Source: Ascaphus truei (Eukaryota > Chordata > Amphibia > Anura > Ascaphidae). Taken from it: a stretch of DNA of 64,000 nt. The notes below the pieces were generated by a model. It did not search any database. It was not told where the DNA came from and was given only the letters and a program-made list of their open reading frames with translations. The translations under genes were made by a program, and so were the position numbers. Positions 1 to 10,339 of the stretch are shown here, piece by piece. Each line of letters opens with the position of its first letter. Position 1 is the stretch's first letter. Location of the stretch: contig CM071570.1 in assembly GCA_036426205.1 (NCBI GenBank), positions 7,829,747 through 7,893,746 of the forward strand, in the 5' to 3' direction.

Positions 1-590
1 TCAGGGATTCCTCCAGCGGTCTGTTCACCAAACCCCTGTGTAGAACTAGGAACTCCCTGTAAGCTGACGGAGTCACATATTTATTCCAGGGGAGAGGCCA
101 ACCCCCTTTGCCCCAGTAACTGAGCACATCTGCCTGTAGCAAAGGCCACTCATCCTGCACATGACTCCAGCATCTTACAGACAGGATGTGCCTGAAACTG
201 TAACAATATAACATAACTACGGATGTGATCTCACCTGCCTAGGCTGGTGACTGACTAACCCTGGCACTGCCTGCAGCTTACCAGGGCTGACATGCAGGGC
301 AAGGGGAAGGGTGCTACACTTAGATAACTTTTTTTGCCCTCTGTATGTGTATGCCTTTTTTAATGGGGTCTATAAGAAGCTACAATCTGTAAAAATAGTT
401 TCTAACCGTCTTCTAATATCTTCAGTAGGAATAGTTTGTCTGACAAAATAATTAGTTTACCGCTGGTAACTAAGTAACGAGGAAAAGCAAAAATATAACT
501 TCCGTCACAAATTAGAAAACATATTTTTGGTAGACGTTCCTGCAATGTTTACAGTTAGATCTCCGATTATATTAAAAGATTTTTTAAAAC
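1..590. other. unannotated flank
   Basis: I see no gene, tandem repeat or recognisable transposon here. The sequence is AT-rich and its open frames are short and unremarkable. Confidence 0.5.
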
Positions 591-1042
591 AGTATAAGAG
601 AATGTAAAAAACAAAAAAACAGGCGCTTACCCCAAGTCACGATTCAGAGGTGAAAAACAAACTTAAAATAAAATAAATAACAAAGCCAGCAAATGTGATC
701 TCCAAAATACCAAGAGGTGGCCTTCAATCCCCTATGCTTCAACCCAATGGAGGGATCATCCAAATCCCTTATAGAAACATGGAAACAGAAAAAAATAGGG
801 GAGAAAGGGGTTAACAGAAAAAAATAAGGGAGCAAGGGGTACATCACAGATACCAATACGAATTCATACTTACACAAGGCCGTGTAAGTTTATTATTGAT
901 ATCATTAATACATCAGTTCCATTTGTCCCTTAACAGGGGTGACCAGCCCTGCTGTATTTCTTTCATCAACTGTATATTTTTAGCTGGAAAGTGTTAACCC
1001 CTTGCTCCCCTATTTTTTTCTGTTTCCAAGTATAAGAGAATG
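591..1042. mobile_element. unknown retroposon-like insertion with 14-bp flanking duplication
   Basis: The 14 bases AGTATAAGAGAATG occur perfectly at 591-604 and again at 1029-1042, bracketing a 424-bp insert. A duplication of this length is typical of target-primed LINE or SINE insertion. The insert begins with an A-rich stretch (605-620) and carries an inverted repeat: about 779-815 against 993-1029, built around ACAGAAAAAAATAGGGGAG. The left arm is partly repeated again at 815-841. No open frame in it resembles a known protein, and I do not recognise the family. The direct repeat and inverted repeat are seen; the retroposon reading is inference. Confidence 0.5.
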
Positions 1043-1154
1043 GCCTAGATAATATATATCAATTTTTCAGTAATCCTCTCTGTGTCTTCTTATAAGACAT
1101 CCTAAATCTGTTATATGAAGGATTTGTTTAATGAACCTGGCCATGTTATGTTAT

Positions 1155-1884
1155 ATTTACTTTATAGGAACAAATCCTTCCTAAGTCTGCTGGTCAGAAA
1201 GCGTATCACACAGCAGATGCTCATGCCAATTATCGACTATGGGGACATAGTTTACCACTTGGCACCCCAAACCCACCTTAGCAAACTTGATACCCTCTAA
1301 AATTCGATATGCCATTTTGTTCTCCAATGCAACTACAACACACATCACTGCGAAATGCTCAAAGAACTAGATTGGTCATCACTTGAGTCTAGGCGCAAGT
1401 TCATCTTTCCTGTCTTGCCTTCAAATACTTTCTGGGCAAGCTACCCATCAATCTGAACAAGCTCTTCACCCCTACCACATGCAGCACCTATCATCTGAGA
1501 TCTGACTCCAAAAGACTGTATATGGTCCCAAGGCTCAACAAAGTATCAGGTTGCTCCTCCTTCTCTTACTGTGCACCCCATAACTGGAACAATCTACTGG
1601 AGACTCTCACAGCCACCACCAGTCTAAGTTCTTTCAAAACTAAAGCTGTCTCACATTTTAATCTGGTCTGTAAAAGTTACATATGCTTATAATACAGTAT
1701 ATATTCTCTAACTGTGCATGCTATGTCTTGTATATAATGTATACCCTGTTCACTTATGTAACTATGTATTTGTAACCATGTATTATTTCTCATCATCATT
1801 CTATGCCCAGGACATACGTGAAAACGAGAGATAACTCTCAATGTATTACCTCCTGGTAAAACATTTTATAAATAAATAAATAAT
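1155..1884 (+). mobile_element. L2/Rex1-like LINE, 5'-truncated 3' end (copy A)
   Basis: This is the 3' end of a Jockey-superfamily LINE: the C-terminal part of ORF2 plus the 3' tail. The conceptual peptide contains YRNKSFLSLLVRK and MPIIDYGDIVYHLAPQTHLSK, the segment after the RT fingers and palm, interrupted by stops. It is plainly the same family as 45345-46045, which has LYRNKSFLSPLVRK and MPIIDNGDIAPQTHFSK. The tail reads through GTATTACCTCCTGGTAAAAC and ends in repeated AATA, a usual LINE microsatellite tail. It is 5'-truncated and dead. The exact left boundary is uncertain. Confidence 0.75.
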
Positions 1885-1889
1885 ATATA

Positions 1890-3337
1890 TGTTGTTTTTC
1901 TCTCTCTTTCTGTCTTTTTCTGGCCTATTTGGTGACACAGATGTAATATTTATGCCTAGTTTGGCATCTAAAGAATGGTTTCAGAATAACCAAATACTAC
2001 TGAGATCAGATTGTAACTAAATTGTATGGCATTTAAAAACGTGTTTTTGTCACTGACTGGCTTGAATGTGTTACCTTTTATTTGTTTCAGAATTTAGCAA
2101 TAAAATTTAAGCTAATAAATGGAAACAAACAGGCCACAAATATATCAAAACATCAGCATAAATTTGTATAATGAAATGTGCTTCTATATATTCCTGAAGA
2201 CCATGGGCCAGGACATCATAGTGTTCGAACCGTTAATCAATATAACAACTATAACATTTAAAAGTTACAGTTTTACTGGACCAAAGTTTCCCCACAAAGT
2301 TTTACTAGCCTGTTCTGTGGCATTTTATGCTCATCGGAATTCTAGAATGATGTTACATGTACTGTAGCAAATAATCTCTCACAAATATTTTCCATAGATG
2401 ATTTTGACTTAAAGCTTCTATTGAGCTGCTGCTACTGCTGTTCTGTAAATTGTGACTATCCATTTTTATTTTATTTGAGTGATGCACACACTTCTTAGTG
2501 GTGTCCTTGTGTAGTGAATGCTTCACTGTCTCCAACAAGGCTATTTCTGAGCTTTTGTGATGAGGAAGAAATCTGACCTTTGTTCATTGCTCCTTGAGAT
2601 TTAAGGGTAGAGGCGGAACTGTCACATATTGACAGAGGCATATGCCAACTAGCACACAAGGGATATGCCTCAGCTTCCAGTGATTAATGACTTTGTATTA
2701 CAAGCTTTATCGCCATAACTTACTCCATGCTTCAGTATCCAAGAGTAATAGTGCTTCATTGTCCTATGCAAACAAATAAATTGACAAAGCCATACTAGCT
2801 ACATGCCCAGCATGTATAGTACACGTACAGTGACCAATCATATTAACAATAAGCTCAGCCAAACTTTTTTTTTTCATTAAAACTTCTAAGGCAATAGAGA
2901 TCCCATACTGATTATTTCATTGAATTTTCAAGCATATGCATTCAGGAATACATATAAACTTAGATATCCACATGTTGTTGACATAGCAGGGATAGGTAAA
3001 TTACAACCTGTCTTGCAAACTTTTTGATTTCAGATACTAGTGTCCTAAGAAACTCTTTAATAAAAAGATGTAAAGTAATACAAAGCCAAACACTGTGCAA
3101 GTTTGTTCATACTGTATCTCATCTACAACTTTGGGGGGGGGGGGGGTGGCATTTTTATGACATCAATAGATACAAACACTTATGTTGGGTTTATTTTTTG
3201 CCCCAAGCCAATAGACCCAATTTCAGCCCGACAATTACAAAAAATAAAAATAAATTGCGTAATCAACCAGTTATTTAAAAAAGCAGGGTCAGGGGGTTAT
3301 TGTATTAGTAGATCACATAGGCAGCTCACAGGTAAAA
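1890..3337. other. unannotated; poly-G tract at 3133-3146
   Basis: No convincing gene or mobile element is visible. An uninterrupted run of about 14 G lies at 3133-3146 and creates two overlapping spurious glycine-rich frames. Confidence 0.4.
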
Positions 3338-3384
3338 AAATGTACCTACGCGTTTCGAGCCGTAGCTCTTGATCAAGAACATTT
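3338..3384 (-). ncRNA. hammerhead-ribozyme-like motif 1
   Basis: On the minus strand the order is TGATCA, an extra A, a GAGC/GCTC helix with loop TACG, then GAAAC, then the self-complementary ACGCGT, then A. The outer strands AAATGT and ACATTT pair, giving a helix I of about eight pairs with one bulge. This is the hammerhead arrangement (CUGAUGA, helix II, GAAA, helix III, cleavage nucleotide H, helix I). Departures: G8 of the core is C, C3 is T, and one A is inserted before helix II. The fold is seen by eye; activity is not implied. Confidence 0.35.
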
Positions 3385-3465
3385 AACGCAGTTCTTTTTT
3401 TAGCCACAGATATTTAAACTACATTACTTCGAATTTGATACAATATTTGACATTATTAACAATGG

Positions 3466-3740
3466 AATCAAATCACAATATATCATGTAACTTCTTTCAA
3501 AGGAAAGGGTTATTTTCAGTAAGGGTAATTAAAATGTGGAATTCATTACCCATGGAGACTGTAATGGCAGATACAATAAATATCTTCAAAAATAAGGATG
3601 GACATCTTTCTAGATAGGAAAAGTACACAGGGATATACCAAATAAATAAACATGGGAAGGATTATGATCCAGGGATTAATCCGATTGCCAATATTTGGAG
3701 TCAGGAAGGAATTTATTTTTCCCCTTATGAGATATCATAA
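3466..3740 (+). mobile_element. CR1-like LINE 3' fragment
   Basis: The frame at 3435-3617 contains SVRVIKMWNSLPMETVMADT, the extreme C-terminus of CR1 ORF2 (family pattern: VRVVRHWNRLP...V.A). The following non-coding tail, with GATCCAGGGATTAATCCGAT and GGAGTCAGGAAGGAATTTAT, matches the tail after the CR1 copy at 52080-53157. The final 8-bp microsatellite tail is missing here, so it is truncated at both ends. Confidence 0.75.
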
Positions 3741-3983
3741 AATTAACACAGCAGCGGTTTAAATGGGATGGCAGGGACCCCGCTGCTATGTTAATCCGAT
3801 GGGCCATTAGAAATATCACAGAAATGTTGAGGCATGTTGAGGCATTTACTGAGATTGCCCCAGATTTTCCAAGGCAAGTGATCTAATACTGGTGGCTGCA
3901 TCTGTAGGGTCTGGGTGTCAGTGTCCAGACTAGGCCAAATTAACCCTTTAGGTCCAAGATATGCCCCACTCACCTAATCAGAT
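3741..3983. repeat. degenerate MITE fragment (TTAATCCGATGGGCCATTA)
   Basis: The stretch around 3737-3810 (AACACAGCAG, GGCAGGGACCCCGCTGCT, TTAATCCGATGGGCCATTA) resembles the palindromic core of the MITEs at 36971-37313 and 49366-49665, which carry CCCTGCTGTGTTAATCCTAT and GGGTCATTAG. It is a decayed fragment. The remainder to 3983 is unassigned. Confidence 0.35.
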
Positions 3984-4674
3984 TGTGGCTGCTACAGGGA
4001 ATCCCCTAGCTAGGGACATTTCCCTTGTAGCTGTATACAGTTAGTGTAAAGTGCCATTTGAAGATGTCGCACAGTGATTTGCGGACTGTGGTCTGGGGCA
4101 GGACCACCACCATACTATCATCGACTATCAAAGGTGAGACCCTCCTACCGAATTTCACCCCACGCAGAGGCCGAGGCTTTGCTGACATCAACGTCTCTGG
4201 TTTAGTGGATCCCTTTTGCTTTTTCACCATACCCGGGTGCTGGAGCAGCTGGGCAGGTACCTCACAACGTGCACCAACAATAACACCTTCAGTTTCTGTT
4301 GGCAGCGCTGTCTCGCAAATTGGGTGGGTTGGCTCTTGTGGACACCAGGGAGGTTGGGTGCCCAGGGGCCCCTCAGTACTTTGGGTAAATCCCATCAGGG
4401 GAGGACACTATGGTTGGAGGGCATGTTGGGGCTATGGCTGTGCGAGACCTATATTGTATGTGAGTTAATTATACAGTATATCTAGTTGTACCTGTGTTAT
4501 TAAATACAAGTGTGTGATCTTATTGCATTGGGTCCTGTAAAGGGGTTATCCGGCGCTGTCAGGATCCCTCACAGGTGAAGGCGCTATCACCAGACAGATC
4601 AGGTACACCCCGGGCCTCCTATGAGCTACAGGTATAGCAACACACTCCCATAGGGTGGGGGGAAAAGCGCTACT
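3984..4674 (+). mobile_element. solo-LTR-like element, family L copy 1
   Basis: A TG start (TGTGGCTGCTACAGGG) and a GCGCTACT end bound about 690 bp with an ATTAAA polyadenylation-type signal at 4498-4503. The right end (CCCATAGGGTGGGGGGAAAA, then GCGCTACT) is the inverse of the left end of 24246-24930 (TGTAGCGCACTTTCCCCCAC), and both hold a GACAGCGCC block. The two are therefore copies in opposite orientation. I do not see a clean target duplication, so the ends are approximate and a solo LTR is inferred. The open frames inside (4006-4395 minus, 4058-4468 plus) have no recognisable domain. Confidence 0.45.
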
Positions 4675-4677
4675 ATA

Positions 4678-4816
4678 TCACCAAAAAATCTACTCGCCAC
4701 ACAAAAAAATCTACTCGCCACCTAGTACCAAACGTGTGCTGCTTGGGCCAATATTTACTCGCCCGGGGGTTAAATCCACTCGCCCGGGGCGAGCAAATGT
4801 ATAGGTTTGTCGAACA
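4678..4816. repeat. dispersed repeat with CTACTCGCC motifs
   Basis: AAAAAATCTACTCGCCAC is tandemly repeated, followed by TTTACTCGCCCGGGG, CCACTCGCCCGGGGCGAG and TGTATAGGTTTGTCGAACAC. The repeated CTCGCC blocks mark this as a dispersed repeat end, and the frame is not coding. I cannot place it in a named family. Confidence 0.4.
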
Positions 4817-4818
<2 letters not shown>

Positions 4819-4859
<41 letters not shown>

Positions 4860-5107
4860 AGAGCCAGTCAGCACACTGTAATGAAACAAATAAGCAGAGG
4901 CTAGTCCCATAGAGAAACACACACCATACGAACCAATCCAAGGATCAGAAAAGACACGCAAACTGCAGCGGTTTGCCCTTACGTGTGTCTATTTTTGATA
5001 CAGATCTTTTGTATTAACCCCATGAAGTTTGCTGTCTCTTTTCTGATCCTTGGATTGATTCGTATGCTATATATATATATATATATATATAAATATATAT
5101 ATATATA
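4819..5107. mobile_element. fold-back element bounded by (AT)n microsatellites
   Basis: Two (AT)n tracts (4819-4854 and 5068-5107) border an inverted repeat. The left arm near 4916-4955 (CATACGAACCAATCCAAGGA, then TCAGAAAAGACA) pairs with the right arm near 5033-5067 (TCTTTTCTGATCCTTGGATT, then GATTCGTATG). The region can form a long hairpin. It is non-coding, and the minus-strand frames over it only translate the AT repeat as an IYIY string. Confidence 0.5.
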
Positions 5108-6305
5108 CACTGAAACAATCCACCAAATTACAAACTACAGTAAGAACAAAATTTAACATTAATTTAATAACTGAAAATTATATTGAATAAAACTTAAAAA
5201 AATATATCAAGTAATTTTTCAGCTTGAAAAAAAAAAGATCCAATTTTGAACAAAAAGAAGGGGACACTTTGTAATATACATAGATACATAGACTGCATAT
5301 AAGGTATATTAACTCATATTTATGCTAGTATTTTCTAATAACATAATATAATTGAATAGCTTGTCTAAATGTTTGTCTAAATTGTATGTCATTTCTGTCC
5401 ATGTTTTCTGTAAGTAGCTCAACAGTCTCCAGTAACCTTCATTTTTATACATTTGTCGTGTCACGTCTTGCATATGATAACCACACATAACCAGGTTGAA
5501 ATTGGCTTGTCAGTGATAAATTATTAATATTGGCACTGTCCCGTACCACTTAAATTTCTACACTTCAGTATTGACATTATAATCTAGGCCCATTGTGCAA
5601 ACACATCTCTCCTTGAAAATATCTCAGAAAAAAAGCATGGTCATTTTCTGTAAGATTTGAAAGGCAAATCTATATTTCCCCTGGCAGCCTCCCTATTGAT
5701 GTTAATGAAACGGACTTCTTCCACAAGCCATCTGTGGACAAGGAACAACCAGAATCGGGACACATTCATTTGTGTTATTATTTATTTTACTAGTAACATA
5801 TATAATAAACTTTGTAAACATACAGTACCTTTATCAGAGGAATAGAATGAAAAGCATAGTACAGTATATTATGGATTAGTAAGAACGAGAAAAGATTTGT
5901 TTTAAAGAACACTGCAGGTCTTTACCATGGAAAATACATACATATGCTCGAGTTTTTATTATATTTACAAAAGTTCATCCTTAGCTGTGGGGTGTGGGGG
6001 TAGTTTTTATATGGGGAAAGGGGGAGGGGGGGAAGGGAAGTACTATACAACTTCAAACCACAAATGGAGATACACCTGTGCACAACCCGGCGGCTCTGAA
6101 AGACCTGAAATATGCTAATAGCAGTCAATTAGATATACAATTAGCATTATCCCAGGGTTTTTTTGTGCACAGGTATCTCTTCAATCAAGTGTTGTTTGAA
6201 GGTGTTTTTGAATAAATATATATAGTCAATGGGGAGGGCAGTTGGCACTCACGTGTAAGCATGTAAACGTGTGCATGTCCCATAGCACTAGTTATATGCA
6301 GAGGT
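5108..6305. other. unannotated, low-complexity AT-rich; possible small MITE at 6045-6215
   Basis: No gene is seen. Near 6068-6180 the sequences GGAGATACACCTGTGCACAA and TTGTGCACAGGTATCTCTTC form imperfect inverted arms with a TATGCTAAT-containing interior. This resembles the 51645-51800 fold-back family. Confidence 0.35.
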
Positions 6306-6404
6306 TGTTTCTCAGAGTAATGGTGCAGCCGCAGCAACGCAGTACGAATGAACAGCACTCAGAGTTGATTTTCAAAGAGTTGTATTGGAGTAGGGCACAA
6401 ATAC

Positions 6405-6480
6405 CAACGTTTCGGTCCTCACCAGGGGGCCACTGCCTTTAAAAAGGTCCCCCTGTGAGGACCGAAACGTTGGTATTTGT
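6405..6480. ncRNA. paired short hammerhead-like motif (GAGGACCGAAACGTTGG), head to head
   Basis: GTGAGGACCGAAACGTTGG occurs on the plus strand near 6455-6473, and its reverse complement lies near 6403-6421. It keeps the GAAAC plus AACGTT (self-complementary) part of the other motifs, but the UGA element is shortened and helix II would be only two or three pairs. If it descends from the same motif it is probably not catalytic. Confidence 0.2.
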
Positions 6481-6502
6481 GCCACATACTCCAATACAAC
6501 TA

Positions 6503-6814
6503 CAGCTTAACCCCATTATAGTGCGGTCCTCGGGGGCCACCAGCGACCACTGCGTTATAAACGGGGTCGCGGAAAAAAATGGCCGCCTAAAAAAAAAAAA
6601 AAAAAAAAAAATTTCCCAAGTTTTTTTTTTGTGGTGGTACCGTGTCCACTGGAGGGGGAAAGCTGAGAACTCTCCCAGCATTCCCAGACCCAGTGGGGCA
6701 GTGGCAACAGCACAGAGCACTTACCCGGCATCTGGCAGCTCTTCTCTCTCTCTCTTTGTTTCCTGCTTCTGCTTCCGTCTTGTGAGAGCAAGCTCCCTTT
6801 AAGAGACAGTGTGT

Positions 6815-6848
<34 letters not shown>

Positions 6849-7470
6849 TTGACTGTGTGAGACTGTGTGCATGTGTATGTGTCAGTGTGTCAGTGTGTGT
6901 GTGCAGTGTGCTGTGTGTGTGCAGTGTGCTGTGAGTGTGTGCAGTGTGCTGTGAATGTATGCAGTGTGCTGTGAATGTATGCAGTGTGCTGTGAGTGTGT
7001 GCTATGAGTGTATGCCGTGTGCTGTGCAGTGTGCTGTGTGAGTCAGTGTGTGTGTGTGCAGTGTGCTGTGAGTGTGTGTGCAGTGTGCTGTGAGTGTATG
7101 CAGTGTGCTGTGAGTGTGCAGTGTGCTGTGAGTGTGTGCACTGAGTGTGTGCAGTGTGCTGTGAGTGTGTGCAGTGTTCTGTGAGTGTGTGCAGTGTGCT
7201 GTGAGTGTGTGCAGTGTGCTGTGAGTGTGTGTGCAGTGTGCTGTGAATGTATGCAGTGTGCTGTGAATGTGCAGTGCTCTGTGAGTATGTGCAGTGTGCT
7301 GTGAGTGTGTGCAGTGTGCTGTGAGTGTGTGCAGTGTGTATGCAAAAAAAAAAAAGAACTTTAAAAATAATTTTTTCATTTTATTTTTTTTTAAATTCGG
7401 GGTCCACGCTCAAACCACGTTATACGCGGATCCGCGTTGTAGCGGATCGCGCTACAACAGGGTTGAACTG
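6503..7470. mobile_element. Tigger/mariner-type MITE (TA target duplication)
   Basis: Terminal inverted repeats CAGCTTAACCCCATTATAGT (left) and, read inward from the right, CAGTTCAACCCTGTTGTAGC are flanked by TA at 6501-6502 and 7471-7472. CAG...CTG ends on TA fit the Tc1/mariner (pogo/Tigger) superfamily. No transposase frame is present. The interior is low-complexity: an A/T run, (GT)n at about 6810-6846 and a 20-bp minisatellite. Confidence 0.65.
6881..7345. repeat. ~20-bp minisatellite (GCAGTGTGCTGTGAGTGTGT)
   Basis: About twenty imperfect copies of GCAGTGTGCTGTGAGTGTGT and shorter variants (GAATGTAT and GAGTATGT endings). It appears to have grown out of the adjacent (GT)n. The minus-strand frames 7002-7379 and 7043-7345, rich in His, Thr and Ser, are translations of this repeat and not genes. 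Confidence 0.85.
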
Positions 7471-7599
7471 TATTTTGAAAATTACCTCTGAGTGCTGTCT
7501 CATTCTTACTGCTTTGCTGCGGCTGCACCACTGCTGTGAGAAACACATTGTGATGGATGCTGATGGTTTCCGACTTTAGGGGTCCAAATAGATCCACTT

Positions 7600-8869
7600 A
7601 ATTAAAACCCAGAGGTTAATTGCACCCTCTTAAATTTGTGTAGGATCCTTTGTACCAATCAGTGGTTTCCGGCCATGCTGAATCCGGGCCAGAATCCACA
7701 AAGCATTTATTTTGCCATGCCAACTTCCTGCCAGTCACACACTTTCTTATGAAGGAAGGGACATTGTATTTGATACTTGATGGTGAGTGAAGGGAGAGAG
7801 AGATAGCTAGAGTATAGAAAGAGACAGAAAAAGATTGTTGAGTTAGAGAGAAAGATAAAAATAAATGAGTGAGTTCTGTTTCCATTTTTTGAATGAGTGG
7901 TGGTAGCCAGGGAAGGAGGGGCTCTGCTTGTGCTGCTCCTGTGGCACTGAGGAGAAACTGTTTCTCAGGTTCAGATGGTATTGAGGGTGGAACAACGAGG
8001 GCAGTCGGTGAACCAGTGGATTTTTCTGTTACCAGTCATAGGAGTAATTGCTTTACTGTGGCTGCTGCAGACCTGGTTGTGTGCATGCCTCAGAAACCTG
8101 CTGCTTAGCTTTTGAAAGAAGAAAAGATTGTATTGAAAAGTAGTTCTATCTTAGAAGAAGCATGTAGGACTGAGGATTTTCAGGTTATTGTCTACAGTAT
8201 TTTTTGGAGAGTGATTTATTGTCAGGCCCACCTTTGTCAGCAGGTATTTCTTCTGTGTCATTGACCTCCGTTGATTTTGTCTGGTTGCTGACAGAGACTG
8301 ATGATACTTTCTGTACCCAGCCAGCTGTTGTTTGAACAGGTGTATGAGCAGGAGATGCAGCAGCATGTGTGAGCAACCAGGTCACGCTGGTGTTAGTGTT
8401 ACGGCAACAGGACCCAGCTCTAGCCTGTCATAGTCCACCATCATGGGTTTTGAATCTGTCCCTGGATCTTGTTTCAGCTGCAGCATTCAAGTTTGCTACA
8501 ACCAACAACTCTACTACTACTCTTGCAGCTGTAGCTTGGCACAGGAAGCATCATCAGGTTGGAATGTGGAGGTTCAGGGGGTGAAACTGCAGGTAGGAGG
8601 AATGAGTAGCATAGCAGGGAGTGCCTCAAGCAGTGAGCAGGTCGCAATTGCTGTAAGCCCACCTGGGCAAGGGAATATTTCAGTCAAAGTTGGAAAGGGT
8701 GAAGGTGACATTGTGGTGGTGGTGATGGTCGTGCTTCCAATGAGCTTAGCCAGGAGCATCTTGGAGAAGGTGAGGCAGACGAAAATGGATGTGCCCTGGA
8801 AGAGATCATGGTGGTTGTCCCCAGGTTCGCGTTCATGCTACTCCAGCCTCCTCCCTTTCCTCTCAGGCA
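7600..8869. other. unassigned sequence preceding BED-finger remnant
   Basis: This stretch is less AT-rich than its surroundings and lacks obvious repeats. Plus-strand frames at 7893-8108 and 8443-8877 are open but match nothing I recognise. They could be decayed N-terminal parts of the transposase whose BED finger follows, joined through frameshifts. That is inference. Confidence 0.3.
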
Positions 8870-9037
8870 TCACATAGGTGCAGTGATCTGCCCAGAGAAG
8901 CCACATTCATCGTGTGGGAATACTTTCAATTGCCACATCATGGCTCGGTGAGTGACTCTGCAGTGGTACTCTGCATCCTTTGTGGTGCAACGGTGTATAG
9001 CACCAGGAGTGGAGGAGGCACGGGGATGACTATGTAA
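8870..9037 (+). pseudogene. BED-type zinc-finger fragment, probable hAT transposase remnant
   Basis: The C-terminal half of the frame starting at 8789 reads FIVWEYFQLPHHG, then VVLCILCGATVYSTRSGG, then stops at 9037. A VW-x-YF core followed about twenty residues later by C-x2-C is the BED finger pattern, which binds DNA at the N-terminus of hAT transposases and ZBED proteins. The two histidines that should complete the zinc site are missing because the frame ends. No intact upstream or downstream exon is visible, so this looks like a dead transposase or ZBED copy. Recognition rests on one short motif. Confidence 0.45.
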
Positions 9038-9109
9038 TGGATGTGCTCGACACAAACCAGGACCGGAATGCTCTCCCTGCTTTATGATAATTTCTACCTG
9101 CTGGAAAGT

Positions 9110-9780
9110 AGTGATTTGTCTTTTTTGGTTCCTGTTTCTGTGGGATACTGAAACACTGACCTGGAGCTGCAAGGCCGAGTCTGGATTGCATATTGGATTG
9201 TCATGGGTAGCCAGGTAAGAGTAGGAGAGAGCAGCGTAGTCGATATCCCGGCAGAGGTCAAGGCAGGCAGCACAGGGCAATGGTCAGGGTCATAGGCTGG
9301 GGTTGGTACCAAGGAAGGCTTCTGCAAAAGGTTAGGTAGGGAAACAGGATAGACCTCTGGAAGCAGGATAGACTTCAGCACATGGGCTTCAGCACAGGGA
9401 AGGCCTGAGGAACGGAGAAAGTTTCAGTGCCGGGGCATCAGCGCAGGAAAGGCTTGACAAAGCCAAGTGCTTGTGACTAGCAAAGGTTACATCAGGATTA
9501 TGCTCAGGCCCTTCCTGGTAGAAGAGGCTGACCCTAAATATCAAGGACAGCCAATAGGTTCAGAACTGACATCAACAAGGCAGACTGCACTTTAAGTCCA
9601 TGAACAGCTGTTGCCAATCACTTAGTCCAGGGAGAGATTTTCCAGAAACTTCACAGTCATGTAAGGGCGAGTTCCAGCCAAACCCAGGACTGGAACCCTT
9701 ACAGAGTTGTCTGGAGCAACATACTGTATGTGGAACAACCACTATGACCTCTTGGAGAGGCAGCATCAGTGAACCTATGT
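9110..9780. other. unassigned, repeat-like interior
   Basis: The region contains locally repeated phrases (GACTTCAGCACATGGGCTTC, GGCATCAGCGCAGGAAAGGC). It sits between the BED-finger remnant and a possible transposase C-terminus and may be a separate insertion. I cannot define its ends. Confidence 0.25.
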
Positions 9781-9899
9781 GTTCTCACATGTATCCAGGT
9801 GTGATGATGCTGCTCAGGGTCATTGTGGAAGAGCAACCACCACCCACTAAAGGAGGCATCAATCACCCACTCCCTCTCCTCGATAATAACCATGCCGGG

Positions 9900-10020
9900 C
9901 GGGCTACATGGTCCTCCCCTGCTGTGAGAATTTGCTGTTGCTTCTCCACCCATCTCCCTGCTGGTGGAACCTCTTTCTTCTCTCTGACATTTATTACCAC
10001 AACCCTAGAGACAAAGGAGC
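9900..10020 (+). pseudogene. possible hAT C-terminal dimerisation remnant
   Basis: One plus frame near 9930-9985 reads EFAVASPPISLLVEPLSSL, and a neighbouring frame continues HIYYHNPRDKGARE. This resembles the P-x-S-S-x-x-x-E-R-x-F-S-x-x-G segment at the end of hAT transposases, with a frameshift and without the conserved arginine. Taken alone it is weak; the BED-like finger 0.9 kb upstream on the same strand makes it worth recording. Confidence 0.25.
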
Positions 10021-10339
10021 CAGAGAGTGAAAGAGAGATGAAGTAGGCATCAGAGTGGAACATGGTACATGCCACTGAGCAAGCATTGTATCCCTTTGCA
10101 TTGCATAGTGCGAGGGTGCAATGTGTGTACTTTGTTAGTAGGGGTAAAGTACTTGATGAGATACAGAAACAGGCCATCGGCAAGCCTGTGAGGCTGCACC
10201 TCTCTCCGCTATGCCACAATTTAGATCGGTGGTGGTCAGCCTCAATGCAAGCCAATGATCCTACCACTGTAGATGTGCCTCCTCAAGAAATTAGCAATGG
10301 AGATCCTTCATCCTCTCCATCCTCAAATTGAAAGCAATT

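Larger units (their letters stand above)
6306..7548. mobile_element. palindromic fold-back element, split by a Tigger-like MITE
   Basis: The left arm 6306-6435 (GTTTCTCAGAG, GGTGCAGCCGCAGCAACG, CAGCACTCAGAG, TTGTATTGGAG, ACCAACGTTTCGGTCCTCAC) is repeated in inverse order on the right, first at 6444-6500 and then, after the nested insertion, at 7473-7548 (TTTTGAAAATTACCTCTGAG, CTGCGGCTGCACCACTG, TGAGAAAC). With 6503-7470 and one TA copy removed, the arms form a near-perfect palindrome about 130 bp per side. The centre is two head-to-head CGTTTCGGTCCTCAC / GTGAGGACCGAAACG motifs. It has no coding capacity. Confidence 0.6.

Noticed and set aside
4058..4468. 136-codon frame with 129-codon antisense frame
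   Set aside because: Lies wholly inside an LTR-like repeat and has no recognisable domain.
7002..7379. His/Thr/Ser-rich minus-strand frame
   Set aside because: Translation of the 20-bp minisatellite in all three phases.
8443..8877. 144-codon plus frame as an intact gene
   Set aside because: No known domain; at most the frameshifted upstream part of a dead transposase.
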